The notes: generated from the letters alone by a model not told the origin. 64,000 nucleotides of DNA from an uncultured Prevotellaceae bacterium (GCA_902790625.1 CADASP010000005.1:186001-250000), one strand, 5' to 3'; shown: positions 44,001 through 53,900, numbered from the stretch's first letter. Translations and numbers: made by a program.

Positions 44001-45104
44001 TCGCTCACCAACAGCGACGGCCAGGGCCTGCTCTTCGTAGCCCCCGACCAGATGGCGGCCTCGGCTGTGCACTTCCGCCCAGAGGACAACTACACCGACC
44101 GCAACAACCGCTCGCGCCACACCTATCAGTTCAAGACCTGCGCCACCGCCGTCGTCAACCTCGACGCCGTCACCCGTGGCCTGGGCAACGCCAGCTGCGG
44201 CCCCGACGTGCTCGACAAGTATGAGCTGAAGGCCGAGAACACCGCCTTCCGCTTCTTCATCATGCCCGTGGGCGCTGGCGACGACGTTGCCGCGAAAGCA
44301 CGCGTCGGCATGCCCGTATGCCAGCCCGTCAGCTGCGAGCGTCTCAACACCGGGCGCATCCGCATGACCACACCCACCAAGGGCGCCACCATCTGGTATA
44401 GCATCGACGGCGGCGAGTATCAGAAGTACTCCTCTACCCTACTCCACAACGATGCCTGCACCATCAGCGCCTACAGCAGTGCCGACGGTCTGTTTGCCAG
44501 CCCCGTCACCACCTACAGCTTCCCCCTCTTCATCAACAAGACATCGTGGAAACTCGTCAGCGCCGACAGCCAGCACAGCGGCAACGAGGCCCGCCTGGCC
44601 TTCGACGGCAAGAACGACACCTTCTGGCACACCGAGTGGGTGGGCACAGAGCCTAAGTGCCCCCATACCCTCGTCATCGACATGGTGCGGAGCTACCGCG
44701 TCAGCGCCTTCACCTATCTGGCACGACAGGACGGCAACCAGAACGGCATGGTGAAAGCCTACGAGCTATACCTGAGCACCGACGGCACCAACTGGGGCTC
44801 GGCAGTGCTCAACGGCGAGCTGAAGAACACCACCGCCCTGCAGGTGGTCAACATCAAGACGCCGCGTGCCGCCCGCTACCTGAAGTTTGTGGCCAAGAGC
44901 GAGATGAACGGCAACGCCTGGACCAGCGCCGCCGAGGTGGGCATAGAGGCCACCGACGACATCACCGCCATCGACGATGCCTCACCCGACCACAGCCACA
45001 GCACCAGCGCCCACGTCTACGACCTCTCAGGGCGCCGCTTGGCAGGGCTGCCCGCCTCGGCACACGGCATCTACATCAGCGGGAACAAGAAAATACTGAA
45101 ATAA
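41070..45104 (+). CDS. Large secreted GH2 beta-galactosidase with C-terminal binding domains
   Basis: A 1344-residue secreted glycosidase. A signal peptide (AALMVMGMASAQT) precedes the GH2 sugar-binding, Ig-like and TIM-barrel domains. Catalytic acid/base Glu483 is in MWSFGNESGGGENF; nucleophile Glu548 is in IQCENSHSMGNAMGN. DUF4981-like and beta-galactosidase small-chain domains run to about 1070, then a CHB_HEX-like segment (ATIWYSIDGGEYQKYSS), an F5/8-type C domain (about 1150-1300, HTEWVGTEPKCPHTLVIDM) and a short tail with VYDLSGRRLAG and GIYISGNKKILK, like type IX sorting tails. Residues about 303-315 (SPLTTHLSPLT) are encoded by a heptamer array and look inserted. Substrate may be a galactoside in plant or host glycans; exact linkage unknown. 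Confidence 0.92.
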   Translation: MKRLTICMAALMVMGMASAQTGNEWDNPQVTHVNRETAHTVGIPMGSEADAAADMSASPWYLSLDGKWKFLWVKQPSLAKSEYCAADYNDAAWTDIDVPSSWQVWGVRNKKSWDKPLYCNVAYPFSFSETTFSVMADRPGWFTYNSSMPNPVGTYRRSFVLPPSWAGRDVYVRFNGVGHGYYLWVNGQRVGYSEDSYVPSEFNITPYLVEGENKLALQVYRFTSGSFLECQDYWRLTGIQRHCFLWAAPKTQIRDFFFTTNLNSNFTSATAKVDVTLSGAEILGGGTLEALLMEDGTLVASQTSPLTTHLSPLTIQLNVDAPKLWSAETPNLYDLVLALKDADGNAIDIRGAKVGFKRVAIRNDGALTINGKRMVFHGVNRHDFSPVNGRAITAQEMEQDIRTMKRLNINAVRTSHYPNDPVFYDLCDRYGLYVLAEADVECHAYQKLSSLQLFRPAMVERSENQVLWLRNHPCIFMWSFGNESGGGENFKYVGQAIKKLDTTRPTHYEGNSDYADVSSTMYANYDNINWIGSSRQGKSGQKPHIQCENSHSMGNAMGNQREMFDLYEKYPCLTGEFIWDFKDQGLVDIAHSTLNVEDWANAVAAGNVQPSMFNFQYSYGGDFGDNPNDGNFCINGLVRPDWSLTAKSYNTKKVYQPLEFKNLSHSSTSGGDRYTVRLKNKMAFLPSSTYDVSCSLMDEAGNIVATAPITTDVAAGDSTTITLDLPDLNAQIAKQQEAFVYFCAKQRQATLWADAGYVVAEEKLRVKEAEKPMYVPAAADALSVDDGQAVITVTGQRFQATFSKTQGTLTSYTLDGTALISKPLLLNAFRLPTDNDGRQSSSWDNMGLRKMTVKATGSSIDEGDGYCAITLSSTHTGKNGTAFNVGLHFIVCADGTIMVNSLIRPALSGAILPKLGFRLEMPADMEQLAWFGRGPWDSYRDRKEACLPAIYHSTVADQREDYILPQEHGTKQEVRWMSLTNSDGQGLLFVAPDQMAASAVHFRPEDNYTDRNNRSRHTYQFKTCATAVVNLDAVTRGLGNASCGPDVLDKYELKAENTAFRFFIMPVGAGDDVAAKARVGMPVCQPVSCERLNTGRIRMTTPTKGATIWYSIDGGEYQKYSSTLLHNDACTISAYSSADGLFASPVTTYSFPLFINKTSWKLVSADSQHSGNEARLAFDGKNDTFWHTEWVGTEPKCPHTLVIDMVRSYRVSAFTYLARQDGNQNGMVKAYELYLSTDGTNWGSAVLNGELKNTTALQVVNIKTPRAARYLKFVAKSEMNGNAWTSAAEVGIEATDDITAIDDASPDHSHSTSAHVYDLSGRRLAGLPASAHGIYISGNKKILK
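41978..42012. repeat. Five-unit heptamer array inside the beta-galactosidase gene
   Basis: Five units CTCACCG, CTCACCA, CTCACCT, CTCACCT, CTCACCA in sense orientation encode SPLTTHLSPLT between two Ig/TIM-barrel linker strands. Confidence 0.9.
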
Positions 45105-45133
45105 CACGGGTGAACGGGGTCTTATTTTTTTCG

Positions 45134-45141
45134 TATCTTTG
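45134..45141 (+). promoter_or_regulatory. -7 element of the corrin-ring operon
   Basis: TATCTTTG ends 9 bases before the ATG at 45151; the -33 region is poor. The transcript would have at most a few leader bases and therefore no room for a riboswitch. Confidence 0.6.
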
Positions 45142-45150
45142 CGCACTGAT

Positions 45151-46551
45151 ATGGGAAAGATTATCGTAGCAGGCATAGGGCCTGGCAGCAAGGAAGACAT
45201 CACACCTGCGGTGCTGGAGGCAGTACGCGAGGCGGATGCCGTCGTGGGGTATAAGTATTATTTCCAGTTTGTTGAACCCTTCGTCAAGGATGGATGCGAG
45301 TGTATCGACACGGGGATGAAGCATGAACGTGAGCGCGCCGAACAAGCCTTCCAGCTGGCAGAGCAAGGGAAGACCGTGGTGGTCATCTCCTCCGGCGATG
45401 CTGGCATCTATGGCATGACGCCGCTCATCTATGAGATGCAGCGTGAGAGGGACAGCAATGTCATCGTGGAGTCGCTGCCTGGCATCTCAGCATTCCAGAA
45501 AGCAGCGTCCCTGCTGGGCGCTCCTGTGGGCCATGACTTCTGCGTCATCTCCCTGAGCGACCTGATGACACCGTGGGAGGTGATAGAGCGACGCATCAAG
45601 GCGGCCGCGGTGGGCGACTTCGTGACGGCTGTCTACAACCCAAAGTCGAATGGAAGATACTGGCAACTCTATCGTCTACAGGAAATCTTCCTGCAAGAAC
45701 GTGCCGCCAGCACCCCCGTTGGCTATGTGCGACAAGCAGGGCGCGATGAGCAGGAGGTGACGGTGACCACGCTTGGCAAGTTTGACCCCGAAGCCGTCGA
45801 CATGTTCACGGTGGTACTCATCGGCAACACGCAGTCCTATCAATGGAACGGCAAGATGATTACCCCACGAGGCTACTACCGCGAGGCACATGAAGGCGAA
45901 GAGAAGAAGGGCCAGCTGATAATGATGGAGTCGTTCCGCACCATTGAAGGCGAACTGAAGCGCAAGGACTATCCCCTTGACCACAAATGGGCCTTGCTCC
46001 ATGCCATTCACACTACTGCCGACTTCGACATGGAGAATCTTCTTCATACTGACGACGAGGCTGTTGCCACATTATATCATAAGGTAAGGAATGGTGAGCT
46101 GACCCACATCGTGACCGATGTCACCATGGTCACCAGTGGCATCCGCAAGGGTGCTTTGCAGCGTCTCGGTGTCGAAGCCCAATGCTATCTCAACGACCCG
46201 CGCGTAGCAACGATGGCCACCGAGAAAGGCATCACACGCACCCAGGCCGGCATTCGCCTCGCCGTAGAGGAACACCCCGACGCGCTCTTCGCCTTCGGCA
46301 ATGCACCCACCGCCCTGATGGAACTCTGCGACCTGATACGCAAGGGCAAGGCACACCCAGCAGGCATCATCGCTGCCCCTGTGGGATTCGTGCACGTGAG
46401 GGAGTCGAAGCACATGGTGAAACCCTTTAAGGACATTCCCAAAATCATCGTCGAGGGACGCAAGGGAGGCTCCAACCTGGCCGCGACACTATGCAATGCC
46501 ATCCTCACCTTCGACGATGCGGCGCAATTGAAACCAGGAAGAGATTTGTGA
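45151..46551 (+). CDS. cbiH-cbiC: Fusion of precorrin-3B C17-methyltransferase (CbiH/CobJ) and precorrin-8X methylmutase (CbiC/CobH)
   Basis: A 466-residue fusion for cobalamin ring synthesis. The N-terminal tetrapyrrole methylase (about 1-240) has IIVAGIGPGSKEDITPAVL, VVISSGDAGIYGM and AVYNPKSNGR, and performs C17 methylation with ring contraction. The C-terminal CbiC part (about 270-465; HAIHTTADFDMENLL, TDVTMVTSGI, GFVHVRESK) moves the C11 methyl group to C12. The start at 45151 (MGKIIVAGIGPG) is preferred to 45139 because the -7 element ends at 45141. The stop codon TGA (46549-46551) immediately precedes a heptamer array. First gene of a four-gene operon in which every gene is a fusion. 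Confidence 0.94.
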   Translation: MGKIIVAGIGPGSKEDITPAVLEAVREADAVVGYKYYFQFVEPFVKDGCECIDTGMKHERERAEQAFQLAEQGKTVVVISSGDAGIYGMTPLIYEMQRERDSNVIVESLPGISAFQKAASLLGAPVGHDFCVISLSDLMTPWEVIERRIKAAAVGDFVTAVYNPKSNGRYWQLYRLQEIFLQERAASTPVGYVRQAGRDEQEVTVTTLGKFDPEAVDMFTVVLIGNTQSYQWNGKMITPRGYYREAHEGEEKKGQLIMMESFRTIEGELKRKDYPLDHKWALLHAIHTTADFDMENLLHTDDEAVATLYHKVRNGELTHIVTDVTMVTSGIRKGALQRLGVEAQCYLNDPRVATMATEKGITRTQAGIRLAVEEHPDALFAFGNAPTALMELCDLIRKGKAHPAGIIAAPVGFVHVRESKHMVKPFKDIPKIIVEGRKGGSNLAATLCNAILTFDDAAQLKPGRDL

Positions 46552-46721
46552 GGTGAGAGGTGAGAGGTAAGAGGTGAGAAGAGGTGAGGGGTGAGGGGTG
46601 AGAGGTGAGAGGATACCTCTTCCGCTTCATTTCCCATCATTCGCATTTGGGCGTGCAAGCTATTCTCTCACCCCTCACCTCTCACCTCTCACCTCTCACC
46701 TCTCACCTCTCACCTCTCACC
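46552..46721. repeat. Facing heptamer arrays within the cobalamin operon
   Basis: Eight GGTGAGA-type units with one small slip (46552-46579 and 46583-46610) face eight TCTCACC units (46666-46721), which are their reverse complement. Around a 55-base middle they can form a hairpin of more than 50 base pairs between cbiH-cbiC and cbiET. Confidence 0.92.
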
Positions 46722-46744
46722 TCTAAATAATGTGAAACATAAGT

Positions 46745-46751
46745 AAAGGAG
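46745..46751 (+). promoter_or_regulatory. SD-like sequence before cbiET
   Basis: AAAGGAG ends 8 bases before the ATG at 46760, a rare classical ribosome binding site for this window; it supports that start codon. Confidence 0.6.
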
Positions 46752-46759
46752 TTAAAGCA

Positions 46760-47970
<1,211 letters not shown>

Positions 47971-47983
<13 letters not shown>

Positions 47984-49749
47984 CCGTTATTCAGATTAGC
48001 GAGGCTGGCAGCGAGGTTGCCTCCACATTACAACGTCAACTGGGGGCAGAGGTTATTCAGCGTTCCGAGGTAGGCAAGCGTTGGAAATCTTTCGATGCCT
48101 TTGTGTTCATCGGAGCAATGGGCATTTGCGTCCGCACCATTGCGCCATACATCAAGGACAAGCACGAAGACCCTGCCGTGGTCTGCATCGACAGCTTGGG
48201 GCAGCACGTCATAAGCGTGCTCAGCGGTCATGTGGGCGGTGCCAACGACCTGACGCGCCAAGTGGCCGCCATCATCGGAGGCCGCGAGGTCATCACCACC
48301 CAAAGCGACAATGCCGGTCTGTGGGCCCTCGACACTTTCGAGAAGCGCTTCGACTGGCCCGTTGCCAGCGACATCGAAGACATGAACGACTGCATCTTCG
48401 CCTTTGTGAACCGCCAACCCACGGCCCTGCTCTTGGACGTTAGAGATGAGGGCACGGACTATTTAGAGAAGACGATGCCCAAGCACGTCACCCTCATCAA
48501 CGACATCAGCGAGGCAAATCCCCAGAGCTACAAGCTCGTCATCATCGTGTCGCCCTTCATGCGCCAAGCCTCCGATGGCATGCTCTGCCTCCACTTTGTC
48601 CCGATGGTCGGCACGATAGGCTTCGGACTGGCGCATCATCCTGACGACTACGAGTGCATCTACGACCAGATGGATGAAGCCTTCGCCAACCACGGCATCC
48701 TGCCCTGCTCGCATCGCTACTGCACCATCGACGTGAAGGCCGACGAGCCTTTTGTGGAGGAGCTTGAGGATGTGCGGGGCCAGGAGGTGGTGTTCTTTAC
48801 AGCCGAGGAGCTGGCGGCAGTCGACGTGCCCCACCCCAGCGCTACAGTTGCCAAGCATGTCGGCACCCCCAGCGTGAGCGAGGCGGCAGCCATCCTGGGT
48901 TCCCATCACGGCAAGCTCATCATCCCGAAGGTGAAGGGAAAGAGCTGGACGGCGGCCCTGGCCATCGACGAGAAGCATCTTCGCCAGCAGAAGGGGCACA
49001 TCGAGATCGTGGGTGCGGGTCCTGGCGACCCCGACCTGGTGAGTGTCCGTGGACGGAAGATGCTGGAGAGGGCCGACCTCATCCTCTATGCAGGCTCGCT
49101 GGTGCCCAAGGCGCTCACCGAGTGCCACAAGCCTGGGGCCGTGGTGCGCAGCAGTGCCGACATGCATCTCGAAGAGCAATGTGCGCTGATGAAGGAGCAC
49201 TACGACCGAGGCCATTTCATCGTCCGACTGCACACCGGCGACCCCTGCATCTTCGGTGCCATTCAGGAGCAGATGGCCTTCTTCGACCGTGAGGGGATGT
49301 CGTATCACATCACGCCCGGCATCTCCTCCTTCCTCGCCGCCGCCGCTGAGCTGCAGAGCCAGTTCACCATACCAGAGCGGTGCCAGACCATCATCCTCAC
49401 CCGTGGCGAAGGGCGCACACCCATGCCTGAGAAGGAACAGCTGCACCTGCTGGCCCGCAGCCAGTCGACGATGTGCATCTTCCTCTCGGCAGCCATCGTC
49501 GACGATGTGCAACGCGAGCTCTTGCAGGAATATCCTGAGGACACGCCCGTGGCGGCCTGCTACCATCTCACGTGGCCCGACCAGCGCATCTGTCGCGGCG
49601 TGCTGCGCGACCTGGCGAAGATGGTCCACGACAACCACCTCACCCTCACCACCATGCTCGTCGTCGGCGAGGCCATCGACAATCGCCGCGGCCTCTCCGC
49701 CCTCTACGACAAGCACTTCACCCACCTCTTCCGACAAGGCGACGCATGA
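47971..49749 (+). CDS. cbiG-cbiF: Fusion of cobalt-precorrin-5A hydrolase (CbiG) and precorrin-4 C11-methyltransferase (CbiF/CobM)
   Basis: A 592-residue fusion. The CbiG part (about 1-345; FDAFVFIGAMGICVRTIAPY, VISVLSGHVGGANDLT, GTPSVSEAAAIL) opens the delta-lactone and releases acetaldehyde in the anaerobic pathway. The CbiF part (about 348-590; IEIVGAGPGDPDLVSVRG, FIVRLHTGDPCIFGAIQEQM, YHITPGISSFLAAAAELQ) methylates C11. It starts 13 bases inside cbiET and its TGA overlaps the next ATG (ATGA), so translation is probably coupled. CbiG presence marks the oxygen-independent, early-cobalt route, in line with the CbiK chelatase further along. Confidence 0.95.
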
Positions 49750-51479
49750 TACTCGTATTTGGTGGAACGACGGAAGGGCGCCAAGCGGCCGAGGTGCTCG
49801 AAGAGGCTGGCAGCACCTATTATTACAGTACGAAGACGGGTGAGCAGCTGCTGACGCTTCATCACGGCACGCGCGTTGACGGGGCGATGGATGCAGAGGC
49901 AATGACTGCCTTCATCAGCGGGCATGGCATCCGCCTCATCGTCGATGCCGCCCACCCCTTCGCCAGCCAACTGCACCAGACGATAGCCTCAGCAGCCTCC
50001 ACACTCACGATACCCGTCGTTCGCTACGAGCGAATCTATCCTCCACGCGACCCCGACATCACCTGGATTGACGACTATGGGCAGGTGCCCACCGACATAC
50101 GCACCCTGCTGGCCACTACAGGCGTGCAGAGCATCGGCCGGCTGAAATGGATAGAGGCGAAAGGGGTGAAGGTCGCCTATCGCATTCTGAACCGCGAGAG
50201 CAGCGTGGCGCTGGCGCATCAGCAGGGGGCCAGCGACGAACAGCTGTGCTTCTACGAAGACGGTCTGCTGCCCAATGCCGATGCCATCCTGCTGAAGGAG
50301 AGCGGACTGAGCGGCGGCTTTCTGGAGAAGGTCGCCGAGGCGCACAAGAGGGGCATGAGAGTCATTGCCATCAGGCGCCCACAGTTTCATTTCAAGCATA
50401 CCGTCAACGGTCAGCATGGCCTGCGCCGCGAAATAGAGAGGCTTCTGCCCGAGTTCTTCCCCCTGCACAGCGGCCTGACCACCGGCACCTGTGCCACAGC
50501 GGCGGCCATTGCGGCAACGACAAGACTGACGACTGGGAACACCCCGCAGGAAGTGCCCGTCATCCTGCCCGACGGCGAGACGATCAGTGTGGCTGTGGGT
50601 TATGCCGACGACTACGCCTATTGCATCAAGGAGGCCGGCGACGACCCCGACGTCACCGACGGCATCGAAGTGAGGGCGAAGGTGGAGCCGGCGCCGCAGT
50701 TTGAGATATGTGGCGGCGACGGCGTGGGCCGCTTCACCCTGCCAGGCTTCGACTACCCCGTCGGCGAGCCCGCCATCAACAAGGCTCCACGTCAGATGAT
50801 GAGGCAGAACATCAGGCAGCGTGTACGCATCACCATCAGCGTTCCCCAAGGCGAGGCGGTAGCTCGTAAGACCTTCAATCCCCGGCTCGGCATCAGTGGC
50901 GGCATCAGCATCATTGGCGTATCGGGCATCGTGAAGCCCTTCAGCGAAGCAGCTTTCATAGAGAGCATCCGCAAGTGCATGCAGGTGGCCAAGGCTTCCG
51001 GAGCGGAACGAGTGGTGATGAATAGCGGTGGCAAGAGCGAGCGCTTCGTCAAGGCGATGTATCCTGAGCTGCCCCAGCAGGCGTTTGTGGAATATGGCAA
51101 CTATATCGGCGAGGCGCTAAAGATGGCCAACGAACTCGACATCAGGCATGTGACGCTGGGCGTGATGCTTGGCAAGGCGGTGAAGCTGGCGGCAGGCCAT
51201 TTAGACACACATAGCAGGAAGACGGTGATGGACAAGGTGTTCATTCAGCAGATGTTGCACGAGTCGGGCATCAGCATCGACATCAGCGACATGACGCTGG
51301 CCCGTGAGCTATGGGAGCGTATAGCTGAGGACGGTCGAGCGCCATTTGCCCGCACCGTCATCCGCCATTGCCGCGAGCATTGTGCCCCCCTGCTACCCCA
51401 TGGTGAACTACTGATCCTATTGATTGACGACAACGGAAGATGCCCCTCCCCCCGCCCCCCCCTGGGGGGGAGCATATAG
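49746..51479 (+). CDS. cbiJ-cbiD: Fusion of precorrin-6A reductase (CbiJ/CobK) and cobalt-precorrin-5B C1-methyltransferase (CbiD)
   Basis: A 577-residue fusion. The CbiJ part (about 1-240; MILVFGGTTEGRQAAEVLEE, VDAAHPFASQLHQ) reduces the corrin macrocycle. The CbiD part (about 243-565; LHSGLTTGTCATAAAIAATT, ISGGISIIGVSGIVKPFSE, RVVMNSGGKSERF) methylates C1. The ATG at 49746 overlaps the previous stop. The final residues, CPSPRPPLGGSI, and the stop codon are encoded by the left arm of a GC-rich palindromic element, so the native C-terminus has probably been replaced or extended. Last gene of the operon; convergent with the permease gene. Confidence 0.94.
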   Translation: MILVFGGTTEGRQAAEVLEEAGSTYYYSTKTGEQLLTLHHGTRVDGAMDAEAMTAFISGHGIRLIVDAAHPFASQLHQTIASAASTLTIPVVRYERIYPPRDPDITWIDDYGQVPTDIRTLLATTGVQSIGRLKWIEAKGVKVAYRILNRESSVALAHQQGASDEQLCFYEDGLLPNADAILLKESGLSGGFLEKVAEAHKRGMRVIAIRRPQFHFKHTVNGQHGLRREIERLLPEFFPLHSGLTTGTCATAAAIAATTRLTTGNTPQEVPVILPDGETISVAVGYADDYAYCIKEAGDDPDVTDGIEVRAKVEPAPQFEICGGDGVGRFTLPGFDYPVGEPAINKAPRQMMRQNIRQRVRITISVPQGEAVARKTFNPRLGISGGISIIGVSGIVKPFSEAAFIESIRKCMQVAKASGAERVVMNSGGKSERFVKAMYPELPQQAFVEYGNYIGEALKMANELDIRHVTLGVMLGKAVKLAAGHLDTHSRKTVMDKVFIQQMLHESGISIDISDMTLARELWERIAEDGRAPFARTVIRHCREHCAPLLPHGELLILLIDDNGRCPSPRPPLGGSI

Positions 51480-51590
51480 ACCTGTCATCTCGCGAGGGGT
51501 GTCCTCCTTCTGGCAGAGGGTCTATATACTCCCCTCTCCCTTTGGAGAGGGGCTGGGGGTGAGGCTGGGGGGGGCGGGGGGAGGGGCTAC
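51441..51590. repeat. Composite GC-rich hairpin at the convergent junction
   Basis: The GCCCCTCCCCCCGCCCCCCC arm at 51441 faces GGGGGGGGCGGGGGGAGGGG near 51567-51587. Inner arms CATATAGACC and GGTCTATATA and two smaller palindromes lie between. It overlaps the 3' ends of both the cbiJ-cbiD and permease genes and may serve as a two-way terminator. Confidence 0.8.
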
Positions 51591-52597
51591 TTCCTCCTGC
51601 GGAAGAGGACGGCAACGATGATGGGGGCGCCGACGAGGGCCGTCACGCTGTTGATGGGCAGGGCACCCTCGAAGCCGGGCATGCGGGCGATGAGGTTGCA
51701 CAGCAGGGCAAGGGCAGCGCCACAGAGCGCCGTGGCAGGCATGAGGATGCGATGGTCGCTATTGCGGAAGATGGCACGGGCGAGATGGGGAACGGCGAGG
51801 CCGATGAACATGATGGGGCCGCAGAAGGCGGTGACGATGGCGACGAGCACACCGCTGGAGACGATGACCATCATGCGGGCGCGGCGGATGTTCAAGCCCA
51901 GGTTCGAGGCATAGTGGTCGCCCAGCAGCATCAGGTTCATGGGCTTCACCATGAGGCAAGCCAAGGGCAGCAGCACGCACATCAGTTGCACGAAAAGCAT
52001 CATGTTGTCGCCCGAGACGCGCGAGAACGAGCCAAGCCCCCACACCACGAAGGCCTTGACATCCTCCTCGGGCGAGAGGAACTTCAGCACGCCGATGACG
52101 GCGTTGGCCAGGTAGCCTATCATCACGCCGATGATGAGCAGCGTGACGTTGCCCTCGACCCGCTGCGACACCCAGAGGATGAGCAGCAACACAGCCAGGG
52201 CACCCCCGATGGCGGCTATGCTGATGGCCGCATCGCCGAGATAGCCAAGACGGCTCAATGCCACGCCGCCGAGGCGCCCCGACAGCAGCACCACAAAGGC
52301 CACGCCAAGGGCAGAGCCATTGCTGATGCCCAGCACCGAGGGGCCTGCCAGCGGATTGCGAAACACGGTCTGCATCTGCAAGCCGCTGACGGCGAGGCCA
52401 GCACCGGCAAAGACGGCCGTCAGCGCCTGAGGCAGACGGGCCTGGTAGATGATGTTGCTGAAGACCTCGCTGCCGTCGCCTCCACACAGGATGCGGCACA
52501 CCTCCACCAACGGAATCTTCACCGTGCCCAGCAGCAGGTTGACCACCAGCAGCACCACGATGGCGACAAGCAGGACGATGAACTTCGAGACGCTCAC
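51587..52597 (-). CDS. FecCD-type ABC importer permease (BtuC-like)
   Basis: A 336-residue inner-membrane permease with about ten helices, of the FecCD/BtuC family importing cobalamin, haem or siderophores. Family signatures include RLPQALTAVFAGAGLAVSGL, QTVFRNPLAGPSVLGISNGS and the ATPase-contact loop CGPIMFIGLAVPHLARAI. The position inside the cobalamin island makes a corrinoid the likely substrate, but siderophore transport cannot be excluded. Its ATG overlaps the binding-protein stop by 4 bases, so the two are translationally coupled. No ATPase gene follows: the operon ends at the GC-rich junction. It is close to the usual family length and ends FRRRK. Confidence 0.9.
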   Translation of the reverse strand: MSVSKFIVLLVAIVVLLVVNLLLGTVKIPLVEVCRILCGGDGSEVFSNIIYQARLPQALTAVFAGAGLAVSGLQMQTVFRNPLAGPSVLGISNGSALGVAFVVLLSGRLGGVALSRLGYLGDAAISIAAIGGALAVLLLILWVSQRVEGNVTLLIIGVMIGYLANAVIGVLKFLSPEEDVKAFVVWGLGSFSRVSGDNMMLFVQLMCVLLPLACLMVKPMNLMLLGDHYASNLGLNIRRARMMVIVSSGVLVAIVTAFCGPIMFIGLAVPHLARAIFRNSDHRILMPATALCGAALALLCNLIARMPGFEGALPINSVTALVGAPIIVAVLFRRRK

Positions 52598-53763
52598 TTC
52601 AACAGTCTGTAGTATTTGGCTTCGTAGCCGGGTTCAACAAGCTCGGGGTGGAAGATGGCGACGAAGTCCTTCAGCAGCACATCGGGCTCCACGGGCGTTA
52701 TCTCATAGTAGGGCTGCTCCCTCATGTTGCAGTAGATGACCTTCCTCTGCTTGAAAGCCTTGAAGAGCGCGTTGCGAGGCTCCGAGGCCCGAAGGGCATC
52801 ATAGCCGAAATCGCCATGGAAGCTGTTCAGGATGCGCCAGTAGTCGGCGTTGGCAGCCAGCGCGTACATCTTCTCAAACTCCAAGTCCTCACCCGCCGTC
52901 TCGTCGTCGTCAACGACGTAGACGGCTCCGGCATCGCGGAAGATCTGTGCCAGATAGTTCCGGCCACCCACGGCGTGCCAGCTGCCATAGTGCATCTCGC
53001 CGGAAAACACGGTGGGAAGAGACCCACCCCCTGCCCCTCCCTGTGAGGGAGGGGAGTCATTACCTTGCACGCCCTGCTGCGCACTGACCTTTTCTTTCAG
53101 GTCGTTGTAGCGCTTCTCTATTCCGTCGAAGAGTTCGTTGGCCTCCTTCTCCTTCCCTACGAACAAGCCCACCAGCTTCATCCACTCGGCTTGCCCCAAC
53201 GGGTCGAGCTCCTGATAGCCGAGGTGCGGCACCAGCGTGATGCCCGTCTGCTTGATGGCATCATAGCCCCCACGCTTCGAGGGCGAGATGAATATGACGT
53301 CGGGGTTGGCAGCCAGCACCAGCTCGGTGTCGAACTCACCCTCCATCCCTATCTTCACCATCGTGCCGTCGGCCACCCGCTGCAGGATGTCACGGTTGAA
53401 CAGGTTCTTCGTGCCCGTGATGCCCTTCACCACGTCGAGGGCGCCCAGCAGGGTGAAGTTCGACAGCTGCAGCGCCGTCATGCAGATGGTGCTGCGGATG
53501 GGCACGCGCACCTTCGTGTAGCCATCGGGCACGCGCGTGTCGAGGCTGCCGACGAGGGCGAAGTGGTCCGCCTGCCCAATGTCCACCAGCCGATAGCCAG
53601 CACCATCGCTCACGGTGAAGCCCGTGGCATACTTCACCTCGATGCGCACAAGGCTGTCGCCATCCGCCACCGAGCCGCCGCCATGCACCGCCACGCCCCG
53701 ACCAGCGCACGAGCAGAGCACACCGGCCATCAACAGCAGAAAAGACCATCCCCTCATCATCAT
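52594..53763 (-). CDS. ABC importer substrate-binding lipoprotein (BtuF/FepB-like)
   Basis: A 389-residue lipoprotein of the periplasmic-binding class III type: lipobox near Cys19 (LMAGVLCSC), lobes joined by a long helix, with PDVIFISPSKRGGYDAIKQT and LVPHLGYQELDPLGQAEWMK typical of cofactor/siderophore binders. The frame is open to 53790, but that ATG lies inside the -7 element, so the start must be downstream; 53763 (MMMRGWSFLLL) is preferred and 53778 possible. About residues 230-245 (NDSPPSQGGAGGGS) are encoded by a GC-rich palindrome and look inserted. Partner of the downstream permease; corrinoid binding is inferred from context only. Confidence 0.87.
   Translation of the reverse strand: MMMRGWSFLLLMAGVLCSCAGRGVAVHGGGSVADGDSLVRIEVKYATGFTVSDGAGYRLVDIGQADHFALVGSLDTRVPDGYTKVRVPIRSTICMTALQLSNFTLLGALDVVKGITGTKNLFNRDILQRVADGTMVKIGMEGEFDTELVLAANPDVIFISPSKRGGYDAIKQTGITLVPHLGYQELDPLGQAEWMKLVGLFVGKEKEANELFDGIEKRYNDLKEKVSAQQGVQGNDSPPSQGGAGGGSLPTVFSGEMHYGSWHAVGGRNYLAQIFRDAGAVYVVDDDETAGEDLEFEKMYALAANADYWRILNSFHGDFGYDALRASEPRNALFKAFKQRKVIYCNMREQPYYEITPVEPDVLLKDFVAIFHPELVEPGYEAKYYRLLK
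53024..53056. repeat. GC-rich palindrome inside the binding-protein gene
   Basis: CCCCTCCCTGTGAGGGAGGGG lies in frame and encodes SPPSQGGAGGG (minus strand). It is the same kind of element as that in cbiET and cobQ. Confidence 0.65.
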
Positions 53764-53787
53764 GCCATTCATTTCCATTTTTGGCTG

Positions 53788-53819
53788 CAAAAGTACAAAA
53801 TAAAATGTATTTTAGCAAA
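53788..53819 (-). promoter_or_regulatory. Promoter of the binding-protein/permease operon
   Basis: On the minus strand TTTG (53819-53816) and TACTTTTG (53795-53788) are 20 bases apart, a full match. The start of transcription near 53780 rules out the ATG at 53790 and leaves no space for a riboswitch. Confidence 0.8.
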
Positions 53820-53851
53820 CAAAACGACGAAGAATATGCAAACAAGCATCC

Positions 53852-53900
53852 CCTCCACCCTCCACCTTCCACCCTCCACCCTCCACCTTCCACCCTCCAC
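53852..53900. repeat. Seven-unit heptamer array
   Basis: CCTCCAC, CCTCCAC, CTTCCAC, CCTCCAC, CCTCCAC, CTTCCAC, CCTCCAC: seven perfect-length units with a 21-base higher-order pattern, upstream of the importer promoter. Confidence 0.92.

Noticed and set aside
53779..53790. Start of the binding protein at 53790
   Set aside because: This ATG lies inside the TACTTTTG promoter element and would not be transcribed.
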